DNA of 64,000 bases from contig CBDEUL010000002.1 of assembly GCA_965243265.1 (NCBI GenBank), forward strand, positions 248,001 to 312,000. The letters are read 5' to 3'. Of the stretch, positions 1 to 9,933 are shown in pieces. Within the stretch, counting starts at the first letter, position 1, and every line of letters starts with the position of its first letter. Both the position numbers and the translations under genes were made by a program. This DNA is from Flavicella sp965243265 (GTDB taxonomy: Bacteria; Bacteroidota; Bacteroidia; Flavobacteriales; Flavobacteriaceae). The notes beneath the pieces were generated by a model. The model saw nothing but the letters and a program-made list of their open reading frames with translations, had not been told where the DNA came from and did not search any database.

Positions 1-3000
1 GCATAAAATTCTATCGTAAATGGCTTATTTTCTAAGTTTACATTGGTTGCTTTGGCATATGTATTTGTACTCCCATCAAATGCTATACTTGCATTGTGGC
101 GTATTTCTGCTCCATTTAACACCCCTCGTACATCAAAATTAGCTACAGATAATAAGTTACTGTTTATTGTTTCTGTAAATTGAATGCTTGCTTCTTCTCC
201 TGCTGATAAAATTCCATCACTTGGTTGTGGAGCTCCAAAAGGCTGTGGATTTGTTCTATCAACAATTCCTGAATAGATCTCTGTTTCTGAATCTGCCAAT
301 GCACATCCTGAAAGGGCTCTTATATCATAATTCCCATCTGGAAGCAACCCTACATCCCAATTATAAGTCATTGAATTTCCTGTAGTTGGTAGTAATGGAT
401 CTTCTTCTGCTCCTCCTTTGTCTTCCCTTACAATTTCATCTTTATAATAGGTTGTTAACAAAATCCAATCTGATGCTGCGCTTTCTTTGTATTGAATTTT
501 AATTTCTTCAAATCCTACTGTATTTACATCATATCCTGCAACTGTTATCGGTTGTATGTCGTTAAATGAATTGTTCAATGTCCAATTATTAGACGGTGTT
601 CTAATTTCTAACGGTGTACATACTGGTAAAAATTTAGCAGCAAAGTGAATGGTATCTGATATTACGGCATCGTTCCCTGTTGGATCAAATTGACAGGTAG
701 ATTTGATAATAATTCCCACATCTTCATAATCGTAATGATTAGGTCCTCTACGAACTTTCAATACTTTATTAATTCCTCCTCCTCCTTGTACTAAGAACTC
801 TCTTGATGAATTGATTGATTGTCCGTCAATAGTCATCTCTAATCCGTTAGGATTTGTTTCATCTAAAGCTTGTACAGCATATAGCATAGCATCTCCAGAT
901 TCACTTAAATTATTCAAAGTTAAGTCAAAATTAGCTGCTTCATCAGCAGGTATATTAAAGGCTTGTGCTGTTTTAGCTCCATTGATTAATATCTGTGGTT
1001 TGTCTCTTTGTATAGTTGCATTGCTCAATACTACTTCTCCTCCTTGTAAAGCTGTTCTTAAAGCTACCAGATTGTCTAAATTTTCTTCTACCGCTAATTT
1101 TTCAGAGGCTTTATTAGGCTGTATACTCAAGTGATTTTTATCATTTGTTATGGCATCTATCAACGAATTTAAATAAGGCATTGACACGTACTTCATAACT
1201 ACTTTGTCTTCAAATGGACAGGATGTTTGTCCTCCAATAGTTTTAAAAATAGCTCCATTATTTCCTGATCCTTTGTATACATCTATACTTATAAAATCAT
1301 CTTCATCAGAGTCTGCTAATACATATCCTGTAGTTTTGGTAGTTTCGGTTCCTCCTCCAAACTTTCCGTTTGATTTTACTCCTATTTCTGCATTTAATTT
1401 GGTTTCTACTCCTAATCCCCAACCATTGTATTCAAAATTGAATCCAACACCAACAGATGCTGATACTTCGTATGCAAAATATCCTGCTTTTGAATCTGAA
1501 CTTGTTTCTGATTTTTCTAAGGTGTTTCCTCCTGAAATAGAAATATTCTGAGGTGTTTCATTTTGACCTGCCAACCATTTTTCAATTTCATTGGTTGCCA
1601 AAGCTTCTTTCCACAATCTTATTTGAGTATTTATTTTTCTTACTTCATCTACCAAAGTATCATCTCCTCCATTATTAAAGGTATAACTCATTCCATCTTC
1701 ATCTCCTTCTTCTGTTCTTACATAATTTGTTGTTGAAGCATTTGCTCCCCAAACAGGGTCGTCATTACTGGTTCCATAATTAGCATGATCTGGTGCTAAC
1801 TTTGATGTATATGCGGCATTGCTTGTAAGGTATGTGTTACGAACTCCTTCTAAATCTGGAATCAATACATTTACAATATGGTTTTCTGAATATATAAAGT
1901 AAGTTGGTGTTCCTTTTGGACTTACCGCCATTTCATTAATTCCCGACATTCTGTATTGGTTTCCTTCTCCATCTGTCATAATATCTCCATAACATTGTCC
2001 TCCACATTCTTCAATTGGTACAGGACGAATATGCATTGATGATGATACTGCTAAATTTTTAGAGGTCGCTACAAATACATCTGATCGTCCTATTTGAATA
2101 GGATCTGCATTGGTGGTAATGGTTTGTTCAAAGGTTGATGTTTGAATAAACTCACCTCCTCCACCTATTTCACTAGATACGTTTACATCTAATGTTGCCA
2201 AGGCTTTCATTTTTGATGTTTCTCCTACTCCTGCAATTCCTCCTCCAACAAGGGTATTGCTTCCTGCTCCAATACCTACATGTGCGTTTAAGTTTGCAAA
2301 ACCTCCTACATAAAACTCTTGAGAGGTAGTATTGGTATGGCCTTTGGTCCAATAAGCATAACTATTAGATCCTCCTGGATCTCTTAAAATATAATCTACA
2401 ACTGCTGGTGATTCTGTTACAAATGAGTTTCCTGAATTGGTTGGAACTCCTCCAAAAACATAGGCTCTAAAAGGTTGTCCTGAATTTAAAGGGTTGTCCC
2501 AAGCTGTTGTAGTACTCCCAATTGTTAGGTTAACACTCATTTGCTTGGTAAAACTCAAATGTTCTTGTCCAACAGATAAATTACGAGTTGTATTAGGCTC
2601 TCTGGCTTTAAATAAATAAAGTAATTCTCCATTCTCATCTAAAGGTATTTGCTCCACACCGTTTCCATAAGGTACTTTTTTACCATCTTCCATATAATAC
2701 CCTTGTCCAATAGCATTGTTAATTGCTACTTCCCCATCTGTAACAGCTACCACATCTTCTGTTCCTGTATTTACATTGATATACCTTTCTACGGCTTTCA
2801 TTTTATATGCATAATCTGCTGCCGATATGTATACTGGAAATTGCAAACTTGTTAAGTCTATTTCTGGTATTTCATCTCCTTGATCTAACGCATAGGTCTC
2901 TTCTCCTGAGGTCATTAAACTACCTCCATCTTCAGCAGTTACAATCAATTCAGGTGTTGCTCTTTTTATAAAATCTTTACGTAGGTTATAAAACGTGCTG

Positions 3001-6000
3001 TCTATATTTACAAAAGCTCCTTCTACAAACACACTGTCTGTTTCATACACACCATTGTATGCATTTATAGTACTTAAATCTAATGGATTGATAGCTTCCG
3101 ATGCTATAATAGTTCCTGATACGGGATTTCCTCCTGTATCGTTTCCTGTATATTCTACACTAGATGATGTATACTTTTTAGGGGGTAGGTTAATTGTATA
3201 TTCTCCTGTTACAGGGTCTGAAACTATTGTTCTTACAACCTTATTATCTTCTGAAGTTATTGTAAAAGTACCTGTTCCTATATTATTAACTCCTGGTTCA
3301 TGAGGCATTGCTAAATTTTTAGCTGCTTCTGCTGTACCTCCTGCTATTTTACCTGACAGTATTAAAGTTGTAGTATCCCAAATTTCTAACCCTGTTATTC
3401 CTTCTTGAAAATCATATGTTGATCCTGCTGGAAAACGTTCATTAGAAAATGTATGCTGATTTTTACGAAATTCTACAAAATGGTGCCCTATAGGTATTTG
3501 CACATCAAAAAAACCGTCTTCTCCTGTTTCGTATACTTTGTTGTCATCTCCTGTAATTGCAATAGTTCCGTCTAAATACATTCTTACGCCTTCAGATCCA
3601 GAACTTTTTACTCCATTTCCTTCTTCTTCTTCAAAATCAAATTTTACATATCCTGAAAATTGAAAAGATGAAATGTCTTCAAAATCTTTGTCATTATTTA
3701 CTTTAGATCCTTCTCCGATAAACAATGTTTTTCTTCCTGGATCAAACTCATGCACAGCTCCTGCCAAAGTTGCTGTTGGTATAATATTAAAGTTTTCTCC
3801 AACACCTCCATATTCTACTGCTTCAATTGTATAATTACCATAGGCATCGGTATAGCCTACATTTCCTAATTGTGTTTGTGTTGGTGTATCTTCTGTAAAT
3901 AATACATTTAATAAATCTCCATCATTTTTATAAAAATCATCTCCTTCGTGTGCCAAATCATATACTTTGGTTCCTGCTCCTTCAAAAACTTTCCAATAAC
4001 TAGCCAAACCATCCACATCTGAGGCTATTAATTTACTAGATTCTTTTGCTACTTCATCAGCAGTTAAAGTTCTATTGTACAATCTTATTTCATCTACATT
4101 TCCTTGAAAATAATAAGCTTCACTTACATGTTGCCTACCAATAACAAATGGAACATCAGTATTGTTACCAATACCTGTAACTCCTGATAATGTGTTTGTT
4201 CCTTTTAGTTCTCCATTGATATAAATAGCTAACTCTTGGGTTTCTACATTCAAAGTTCCCGTTAAATTTGTCCAATTTCCTGCTTTAAAACTTCCTGCTG
4301 GAGCAGTTACCGTATGCTCTGTTCCATTTTGATCTTTGATATAGAAATAGGTAGAGCCATCTACAGCTACATGTACTCCATAAGAAGATTGTTTTTCTAT
4401 AACTACTGAAAACTGATTTAAATTCTCTGGTTTTATCCAAGCTGATAATGTCATATTTCCATCTTCTGAAATAAACTTATCATTATATGGTGCTTGCATA
4501 TAGGCATTTGTTCCGTTGAAATACAATGATTTACCTACTGTATCATCTTGACGTTCTGCTACTACTTTTACATTAGGTACAGCAATACCTCCTTGATACA
4601 CTATATTTCCATTGATAACTCCTGTTGCTACACGCAAACCAACATCGTAGGCAACTCCTTCTTCTAAATTGATAGGGGTAGGTATTCCTGTTAATCCATC
4701 AATAGTATAAGATGAGGTTACTTGACGTCCACAGGCTGTTTCTACTACACGTTCTCCTACGATAAAGTATTCATAAATAGTTCCTGCTTTTCCATCTGTA
4801 TGATCATAACGCTTGGCATTTACATCTAAGGTTGTAATTAATTTAGGTTTTGTAGTAGACCCCAATTCACGTGTGTATATCTTGTATTGGTTTATGTATT
4901 GTTCTGTATTTAGATTTGGAAACCACTCTAACTCTGTTCTATTTGAAAAGTATCCTTTTGATATTTCTACTCCATAATCTGAGCTATTAAAAATAGGTTT
5001 TACATCTATTGGGTCTTTAGAGTGTGTTAATACTGCTGAAAATTCTCCTTGTGCATTACAAGAAAGCTCATTGGCAATGGCAGATATTCTATAGTAATAC
5101 ACTTCATTTTCCACAATATCGTTAGTATCTGTATAAGCTCTAATACTTCCATCAATAATACCTCCTAATGTTACGAATCCTGTATTTTCTGTTTTTCTTT
5201 CTACTATGAATCCTTCTGGATTTGTAGCGTAAGACCAAGTAACATCAATACTTCCATCACATCCTGTTTGCGAAGATGCTAATCCTGAAGGTGCTTCTAA
5301 CAGCTCTATTTTTGCGGGTCTAGAACTTGATTTTTGACCTTCTAAATTTGTATCAAAACTTCTTCCATATACCAATGCCAATTGATAATTATAGGTAACA
5401 CCTGCAACAACATCTGTATCATGATATTCATCCACTCCACCATCTGCATCTACATGGGCTATAAGTTCATTATTTCTATAAATCCCTACATAATTGTTAT
5501 CTACCAAACCTCCAAAAACTGCTGGTGTATCCCATGTAATGTCTATTTGACAATTTGATGTTCCTGAAACTTCTGCTGAATTGATATCTATCGTAGCAAT
5601 ATTCATAACTGAACTTGCAGTAAAATCTCCCTCTACATTATTATTCCAATTAAAAGTAGCTTTATTCCCTTCTCCATTTAAATCACGCTCATAATAAGAA
5701 CCGTGTACATAATACTTAATATTGGTATCAAATTCTTCTTGCGAGATGTAATCTTTCACCGTTACGTATAGATCATCATCTCCTTCAACAGAAAAAGGAT
5801 GCCATTGATTTCCTTCTCCTGAATTCAATGTAAGATAAGATTCCTGTACTTTTAGGTTTGAGTTTTTTAAACTAAACGTATAGGTATCACCTCCTTTACC
5901 TACTACATTATGCGTGTGATCTGGTGTAAAAGAAACTCCACATCCTAAAATTCCTGCATTGTGATTAAAATGACCTATTGTTTCATCTGCTTGTCCTTCT

Positions 6001-7376
6001 CTTTGTTTTCCTAATTCTAAACATGCTAAATGGTCATAATTACTTTCGCCTTCTCTTTTTTCTAACCTAAATGTTAAAATGGCACACCCTTCATTGGCAT
6101 TGTAAGTTGCATTGAAATCTATTTCGTCTTGACCATTTTTATTTTCTTCTGTTATTGCATAATTGTCAGACAATTCTTCTAACACATCAACATTTGCTAC
6201 TTCTCCATTGTACACATCTCTATAAACTCCTCTTACTCTCCATTTAATAGTATAGTTATCTTTTAATCTAGGTATCTCTTTTACTGGAATTGTTATGTTT
6301 AGACGGTTACTTAAATTTGTTAAACCTTCATTTACTGCATGATTGGCATCTGTTATCGTATAAGTTACCAATCCATCATTCAATTCATTGTCATAGTTTG
6401 CAAAAAATAATTTGTAAGGATCTTTATTTTTTGATGTATCGTTTAAATCTACAACATAACTCCAAGGGTTTGATGAGGTATTTAAACTGTTATGCCTTAC
6501 ATAAGCAAACCCTACCCAAGTAGCTCCATTGTCAATAGAATAATCAATATCTAACTCATCAATATGATCGTAATTTTCAAGGTGATCAAAGTATTCCAAA
6601 TTTACTCCTAAGGTTACATTTCCTCCTGAGGTATTTACATTGTTATTTTCAAATGAAACTCTTACTTCTTCATTTCCTAAATTTGGCTGAGTATCTAACG
6701 AAATATCATATACTCCTGTTTCTTTTTCATTAACTATTTTTTTGTGTTCTGAAGGATAATAATCCCAACTATCGTAATCAAAGAAATTTTCTAAATACTC
6801 ACCTCTGGTTCTAAATCGTATATTTTTTGCATTTTTAAATCGTTCTATATGGTGCGGGTAAATGTCTATTCTAATTCTATCTGCTCCTCCTGTTGTTCCT
6901 GCTACTTGTGAATTTGTATCTTCAAAATGAGAGGTTACTACATAATCCCCTACTTCATTATCTTGATTGGTAAAATACAAACGCATGTATTGGTTTGGAA
7001 CGTTTGATCCTGTATTTAAAACATATTCTATACCTCTATTCGCATATACGTCACTGTATGAATTTGGGTGAAACAATAGAGCATTTATATTAGCATGAAA
7101 ACCACCTTGATTTTGTAATCCTAAAAAACCAAATTGGGTATAATCTCCCCCGTCAACAGATACGTCAATATCCATATTTCGTAAATAATCCCAATGACCA
7201 TCATATTCATTTTCTACATAAATGTAAATACTTATTTTTCCATCACCATTCTCTAAGTCGTCAGTATATTGCACATTGGCATATTGATCTCCCGTTTGCG
7301 AAAAGCCCGTAAGACTAATTAAAAAAAAGCAACAAAAATATAACCATTTAAATGAAGAGTAGTTTTTGAATTCCAT
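1..7376 (-). CDS. Giant secreted LamG/fibronectin-III multidomain protein, 3' end outside window
   Basis: The frame is open from the ATG at 7376 to the left edge, giving 2458 codons without a stop; the C-terminus lies outside. Residues 1-27 form a signal peptide (hydrophobic CCFFLISLTGFSQ). Residues 30-560 are beta-rich repeats of unknown family. Two fibronectin III-like modules lie near 600-680 and 695-775 (DITWDTP; IDVTWSYATNPEGFIVER). A concanavalin-like LamG domain spans about 947-1090 (YFNGTNAYMQAP, LSAWIKPEN, VDEIRLYNRTLTADE). Carboxypeptidase-regulatory-like beta segments follow at about 1240-1420. At the left edge another LamG domain seems to begin (IAFDGSTNTYAKA, PFTIEFYA). Proteins of this build in flavobacteria are usually exported by T9SS as adhesins or glycan binders, but the sorting tail is not visible here. 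No catalytic motif was recognised. Function is inferred from the domains only. Confidence 0.8.
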   Translation of the reverse strand, partial: MEFKNYSSFKWLYFCCFFLISLTGFSQTGDQYANVQYTDDLENGDGKISIYIYVENEYDGHWDYLRNMDIDVSVDGGDYTQFGFLGLQNQGGFHANINALLFHPNSYSDVYANRGIEYVLNTGSNVPNQYMRLYFTNQDNEVGDYVVTSHFEDTNSQVAGTTGGADRIRIDIYPHHIERFKNAKNIRFRTRGEYLENFFDYDSWDYYPSEHKKIVNEKETGVYDISLDTQPNLGNEEVRVSFENNNVNTSGGNVTLGVNLEYFDHLENYDHIDELDIDYSIDNGATWVGFAYVRHNSLNTSSNPWSYVVDLNDTSKNKDPYKLFFANYDNELNDGLVTYTITDANHAVNEGLTNLSNRLNITIPVKEIPRLKDNYTIKWRVRGVYRDVYNGEVANVDVLEELSDNYAITEENKNGQDEIDFNATYNANEGCAILTFRLEKREGESNYDHLACLELGKQREGQADETIGHFNHNAGILGCGVSFTPDHTHNVVGKGGDTYTFSLKNSNLKVQESYLTLNSGEGNQWHPFSVEGDDDLYVTVKDYISQEEFDTNIKYYVHGSYYERDLNGEGNKATFNWNNNVEGDFTASSVMNIATIDINSAEVSGTSNCQIDITWDTPAVFGGLVDNNYVGIYRNNELIAHVDADGGVDEYHDTDVVAGVTYNYQLALVYGRSFDTNLEGQKSSSRPAKIELLEAPSGLASSQTGCDGSIDVTWSYATNPEGFIVERKTENTGFVTLGGIIDGSIRAYTDTNDIVENEVYYYRISAIANELSCNAQGEFSAVLTHSKDPIDVKPIFNSSDYGVEISKGYFSNRTELEWFPNLNTEQYINQYKIYTRELGSTTKPKLITTLDVNAKRYDHTDGKAGTIYEYFIVGERVVETACGRQVTSSYTIDGLTGIPTPINLEEGVAYDVGLRVATGVINGNIVYQGGIAVPNVKVVAERQDDTVGKSLYFNGTNAYMQAPYNDKFISEDGNMTLSAWIKPENLNQFSVVIEKQSSYGVHVAVDGSTYFYIKDQNGTEHTVTAPAGSFKAGNWTNLTGTLNVETQELAIYINGELKGTNTLSGVTGIGNNTDVPFVIGRQHVSEAYYFQGNVDEIRLYNRTLTADEVAKESSKLIASDVDGLASYWKVFEGAGTKVYDLAHEGDDFYKNDGDLLNVLFTEDTPTQTQLGNVGYTDAYGNYTIEAVEYGGVGENFNIIPTATLAGAVHEFDPGRKTLFIGEGSKVNNDKDFEDISSFQFSGYVKFDFEEEEGNGVKSSGSEGVRMYLDGTIAITGDDNKVYETGEDGFFDVQIPIGHHFVEFRKNQHTFSNERFPAGSTYDFQEGITGLEIWDTTTLILSGKIAGGTAEAAKNLAMPHEPGVNNIGTGTFTITSEDNKVVRTIVSDPVTGEYTINLPPKKYTSSSVEYTGNDTGGNPVSGTIIASEAINPLDLSTINAYNGVYETDSVFVEGAFVNIDSTFYNLRKDFIKRATPELIVTAEDGGSLMTSGEETYALDQGDEIPEIDLTSLQFPVYISAADYAYKMKAVERYINVNTGTEDVVAVTDGEVAINNAIGQGYYMEDGKKVPYGNGVEQIPLDENGELLYLFKAREPNTTRNLSVGQEHLSFTKQMSVNLTIGSTTTAWDNPLNSGQPFRAYVFGGVPTNSGNSFVTESPAVVDYILRDPGGSNSYAYWTKGHTNTTSQEFYVGGFANLNAHVGIGAGSNTLVGGGIAGVGETSKMKALATLDVNVSSEIGGGGEFIQTSTFEQTITTNADPIQIGRSDVFVATSKNLAVSSSMHIRPVPIEECGGQCYGDIMTDGEGNQYRMSGINEMAVSPKGTPTYFIYSENHIVNVLIPDLEGVRNTYLTSNAAYTSKLAPDHANYGTSNDDPVWGANASTTNYVRTEEGDEDGMSYTFNNGGDDTLVDEVRKINTQIRLWKEALATNEIEKWLAGQNETPQNISISGGNTLEKSETSSDSKAGYFAYEVSASVGVGFNFEYNGWGLGVETKLNAEIGVKSNGKFGGGTETTKTTGYVLADSDEDDFISIDVYKGSGNNGAIFKTIGGQTSCPFEDKVVMKYVSMPYLNSLIDAITNDKNHLSIQPNKASEKLAVEENLDNLVALRTALQGGEVVLSNATIQRDKPQILINGAKTAQAFNIPADEAANFDLTLNNLSESGDAMLYAVQALDETNPNGLEMTIDGQSINSSREFLVQGGGGINKVLKVRRGPNHYDYEDVGIIIKSTCQFDPTGNDAVISDTIHFAAKFLPVCTPLEIRTPSNNWTLNNSFNDIQPITVAGYDVNTVGFEEIKIQYKESAASDWILLTTYYKDEIVREDKGGAEEDPLLPTTGNSMTYNWDVGLLPDGNYDIRALSGCALADSETEIYSGIVDRTNPQPFGAPQPSDGILSAGEEASIQFTETINSNLLSVANFDVRGVLNGAEIRHNASIAFDGSTNTYAKATNVNLENKPFTIEFY

Positions 7377-7684
7377 AATAAAATTGTTTAATCATTGTAA
7401 TAAGACAAACGTATATATTATACTACACTTTTTTCCCACCCTTTTGGGTAGTTATTCTGTAAACACTAGGAAAATTGAATATTCAAGTTTTAAATTATAG
7501 GATTAATAATACAATTCTTAGTCCTTCTTTTTATCAACTCTATTCGCAAAAAACAACTTATTTTGAGCTAGAGAACACCAATATATCGTCAAAAAATCAT
7601 TGATATATATTTATGTATAATCTATTTTAATCTTGTATTATTGTAAGAATTCTTAATTATATAACTATTTAACTATCAAAAACT
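7377..7684. other. Divergent intergenic region, promoter-bearing
   Basis: This AT-rich stretch separates the giant minus-strand gene from the plus-strand MscS gene, so it should carry promoters in both directions. I see a minus-strand TACGTTTG box at 7406-7413. A weak plus-strand candidate is TAATCTTG near 7628, one mismatch from TAnnTTTG. There is no credible ORF, hairpin or repeat. Confidence 0.5.
7406..7413 (-). promoter_or_regulatory. Candidate -7 box (TACGTTTG) for the giant LamG gene
   Basis: On the minus strand this matches the Bacteroidota -7 consensus TAnnTTTG exactly, 30 nt upstream of the ATG at 7376. No TTG -33 element is present at the expected spacing, so the call rests on one element and its position. 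Confidence 0.4.
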
Positions 7685-8515
7685 ATGAAAGATTTAAACA
7701 TTTCTGAAGCCGATATTGAAACTTACAAAGGCTTAATTACCGAGTATGGAATAAAAATATTCTCTGCTTTACTACTACTTATAATTGGGCTTTGGCTAAT
7801 CAAAAAAGGAGTTTCCTTATCTAAAAAAGTAATGACAAAAAGTAAAGTCGATGTTAGTTTACAAAAGTTTTTAGCTGACTTACTTTCATGGGGACTAAAA
7901 GCTCTTTTAGTTATTTCTGTTTTAGGTCAATTAGGTGTTGCTACTACTTCGTTTGTAGCTATTATTGGTGCTGCTGGTTTGGCTGTTGGTTTAGCTCTAC
8001 AGGGTACACTTGCTAATTTCGCAGGTGGTGCTTTAATTATGGTATTCAAACCTTTTAAAGTGGGCGATCTTATTGAAGCGCAAGGAGAACTTGGAGAGGT
8101 AAAAGAGATTCAGATTTTTGTTACAAAAATTGTAACTCCAGGAAATAAATTAGTTATTCTACCTAATGGTGCACTTTCTAACGGATCTATTAAAAATTAT
8201 ACTGAAGAAGGTAAATTACGTGTTGATTTAACCATTGGTATTAGCTATGATTCTGACATTAAACAAGCCAAAGACATTTTGGTAGCTACTTTACAAAAAA
8301 ATACTAAAGTTTTAAAAGACCCTGCTCCTCAGGTTACCGTTTCTGAATTGGCAGACAGCTCTGTAAACTTAGCCGTAAGACCATGGGCTACACCTGCTGA
8401 TTATTGGGATGTATACTTTGAAGCTTTGGAAGAATGTAAATTGGCTTTAGATGCTGCAAAAATCACCATTCCTTTTCCACAAAGAGATGTCCATGTTTTT
8501 GAACAAAAAAACTAA
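7685..8515 (+). CDS. Small-conductance mechanosensitive channel, MscS family
   Basis: The 276-residue protein is close in length to E. coli MscS. It has a hydrophobic helix at about 25-42 and a second at about 65-85. The glycine/alanine-rich pore helix follows (IIGAAGLAVGLALQG, about 95-115), then the MscS beta domain with FKVGDLIEA and LPNGALSNGSIKNYT. MscS channels sit in the inner membrane and release solutes on hypo-osmotic shock. The gene stands alone and converges on tsaB with 1 nt between the stop codons, and no hairpin terminator is visible between them. Confidence 0.93.
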   Translation: MKDLNISEADIETYKGLITEYGIKIFSALLLLIIGLWLIKKGVSLSKKVMTKSKVDVSLQKFLADLLSWGLKALLVISVLGQLGVATTSFVAIIGAAGLAVGLALQGTLANFAGGALIMVFKPFKVGDLIEAQGELGEVKEIQIFVTKIVTPGNKLVILPNGALSNGSIKNYTEEGKLRVDLTIGISYDSDIKQAKDILVATLQKNTKVLKDPAPQVTVSELADSSVNLAVRPWATPADYWDVYFEALEECKLALDAAKITIPFPQRDVHVFEQKN

Positions 8516-8516
8516 A

Positions 8517-9194
8517 CTATTTTCTTTTTTTAGGTTTTGTACCTACAAAATCTTTTAAATAATAAGGCTCAAAATAAGCGACATCTTCGATGTCGTTTTT
8601 TTTGAGTTTTTCATAAGATAATCTTGCCATTTCATTTGTCGAAGGAGATTTTCCATCAATAAAAACTGCATTTTCGTGCTTGATAATTTCCTTACACTTT
8701 TCTGCACCGTCACCTAAAAAATAAACTTTCCCCTTATTTAAGTACTCAACAAAAGAAGTTTCATCAATAATTTGAGCTTGAGTCTCTCTTATTTGTTGAT
8801 AATCTGGAGCAAAAACAGCACTATATACTTCTAATCTTCTAGCATCTAACATTGGTACAAGAACTCCATCTGTAACACTTATTGAATTCGCTAAAATGGT
8901 TAATGTTTCAATAGCCATTAAAGGTATTTCTAAACCAAAACACAACCCTTTAGCTGCCGAAACTCCTATACGCAAACCTGTATAAGAACCTGGTCCTTTA
9001 CCTACCGAAACAGCATCTAAATCTGAAAAAGAAATTGCCGCTTTTTTTAATACGGATTCTATAAAGACATGTAGTTTTTCAGCATGTGAATAATTTCCAT
9101 CATTCAATTCTTCCAAGGCTACTAACTCACCTGATTTAGAAATGCTTACTGAACAATTTTTTGTTGCTGTTTCTATATTAAGAATATACGACAC
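8517..9194 (-). CDS. tsaB: tRNA threonylcarbamoyladenosine biosynthesis protein TsaB
   Basis: TsaB is the non-catalytic partner of TsaD in making the t6A modification at position 37 of ANN-decoding tRNAs. The protein starts with the ASKHA-fold signature ILNIETATKNCSVSI and carries the diagnostic GKGPGSYTGLRIGVSAAKGL stretch near residues 60-80, followed by MLDARRLEVYSAV. At about 225 residues it has the usual length. There is no ATG start: I chose GTG at 9194, which places the conserved block at the N-terminus. A TTG at 9212 would add six residues but would sit only a few bases after the likely transcription start set by the box at 9225-9232. Confidence 0.92.
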   Translation of the reverse strand: MSYILNIETATKNCSVSISKSGELVALEELNDGNYSHAEKLHVFIESVLKKAAISFSDLDAVSVGKGPGSYTGLRIGVSAAKGLCFGLEIPLMAIETLTILANSISVTDGVLVPMLDARRLEVYSAVFAPDYQQIRETQAQIIDETSFVEYLNKGKVYFLGDGAEKCKEIIKHENAVFIDGKSPSTNEMARLSYEKLKKNDIEDVAYFEPYYLKDFVGTKPKKRK

Positions 9195-9224
9195 TTGACA
9201 GGTACTTTGCAATTAATACGGCTA

Positions 9225-9232
9225 CAAATATA
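9225..9232 (-). promoter_or_regulatory. Candidate -7 box (TATATTTG) for tsaB
   Basis: The minus strand reads TATATTTG, an exact match to TAnnTTTG, 31 nt upstream of the GTG start at 9194. No TTG lies at the ideal -33 distance. Its position favours the GTG start over the upstream TTG. Confidence 0.45.
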
Positions 9233-9279
9233 CTATTTGATTTTTCTATAGTTTGGTATTTATTCTGTTATTTTACAGT

Positions 9280-9933
9280 ATGGATAAAGAACTCATTATA
9301 ACAAACACAATTGCTTTTGTAAAAGAAACTCTGAAAAATGCCGAAGGTGGACACGATTGGTTTCATATAGAACGTGTTTACAACTCGGCTAAAGAAATTT
9401 CTAAATCTGAAAATGTAAATTTATTCGTTGTTGAACTCAGTGCTTTGCTACATGATATTGCTGATTCTAAATTTCATAATGGTGATGAAACTATTGCTCC
9501 TAAAATAATTCGTCAGTTTTTAGCTGAACAAAAAGTGACTTCTGAAATTAGCAATCATGTAATTTCAATAGTTGAAAATATTTCTTTTAAAGGGGGGAAC
9601 TTTCAACAAAAATTCCACTCTAAAGAACTGGCTGTTGTACAAGATGCCGATAGACTAGATGCTATTGGTGCTGTTGGAATTGCAAGATGTTTTAGTTATG
9701 GTGGTTATAAAGAACGGGCTTTATACGACCCTGAAATAAAACCCAATCTGCACATGACTAAAGAGGAATATAAAAATTCTACCGCTCCAAGTATCAATCA
9801 TTTTTATGAAAAACTATTGTTGCTAAAAAACAAGATGAATACCGAATCGGGCAAAAAAATTGCTGAAGAGAGACATCTATTCATGCAACAATTCTTAGAT
9901 CAGTTCTATAATGAATGGAACGGAAAGCACTAA
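9280..9933 (+). CDS. HD-domain metal-dependent phosphohydrolase
   Basis: The 217-residue protein has the HD signature: HDWFHIERV near residue 30, LLHDIADSKF near 65 and DADRLDAIGAVGIAR near 125. This is the layout of the YedJ-type HD hydrolases, which bind divalent metal through His and Asp residues and act on phosphoester or nucleotide substrates; the true substrate cannot be read from sequence. The frame extends upstream to a TTG at 9253, but the ATG at 9280 is a much better start because it leads directly into the domain. The stop overlaps the stop of the convergent sigma-factor gene by 4 nt. Confidence 0.88.
   Translation: MDKELIITNTIAFVKETLKNAEGGHDWFHIERVYNSAKEISKSENVNLFVVELSALLHDIADSKFHNGDETIAPKIIRQFLAEQKVTSEISNHVISIVENISFKGGNFQQKFHSKELAVVQDADRLDAIGAVGIARCFSYGGYKERALYDPEIKPNLHMTKEEYKNSTAPSINHFYEKLLLLKNKMNTESGKKIAEERHLFMQQFLDQFYNEWNGKH

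Noticed and set aside
811..3303. Plus-strand open frames of about 100 codons opposite the giant LamG gene
   Set aside because: They lie wholly antisense to a clear 2458-codon frame with recognisable domains, and their proteins are low-complexity shadows.
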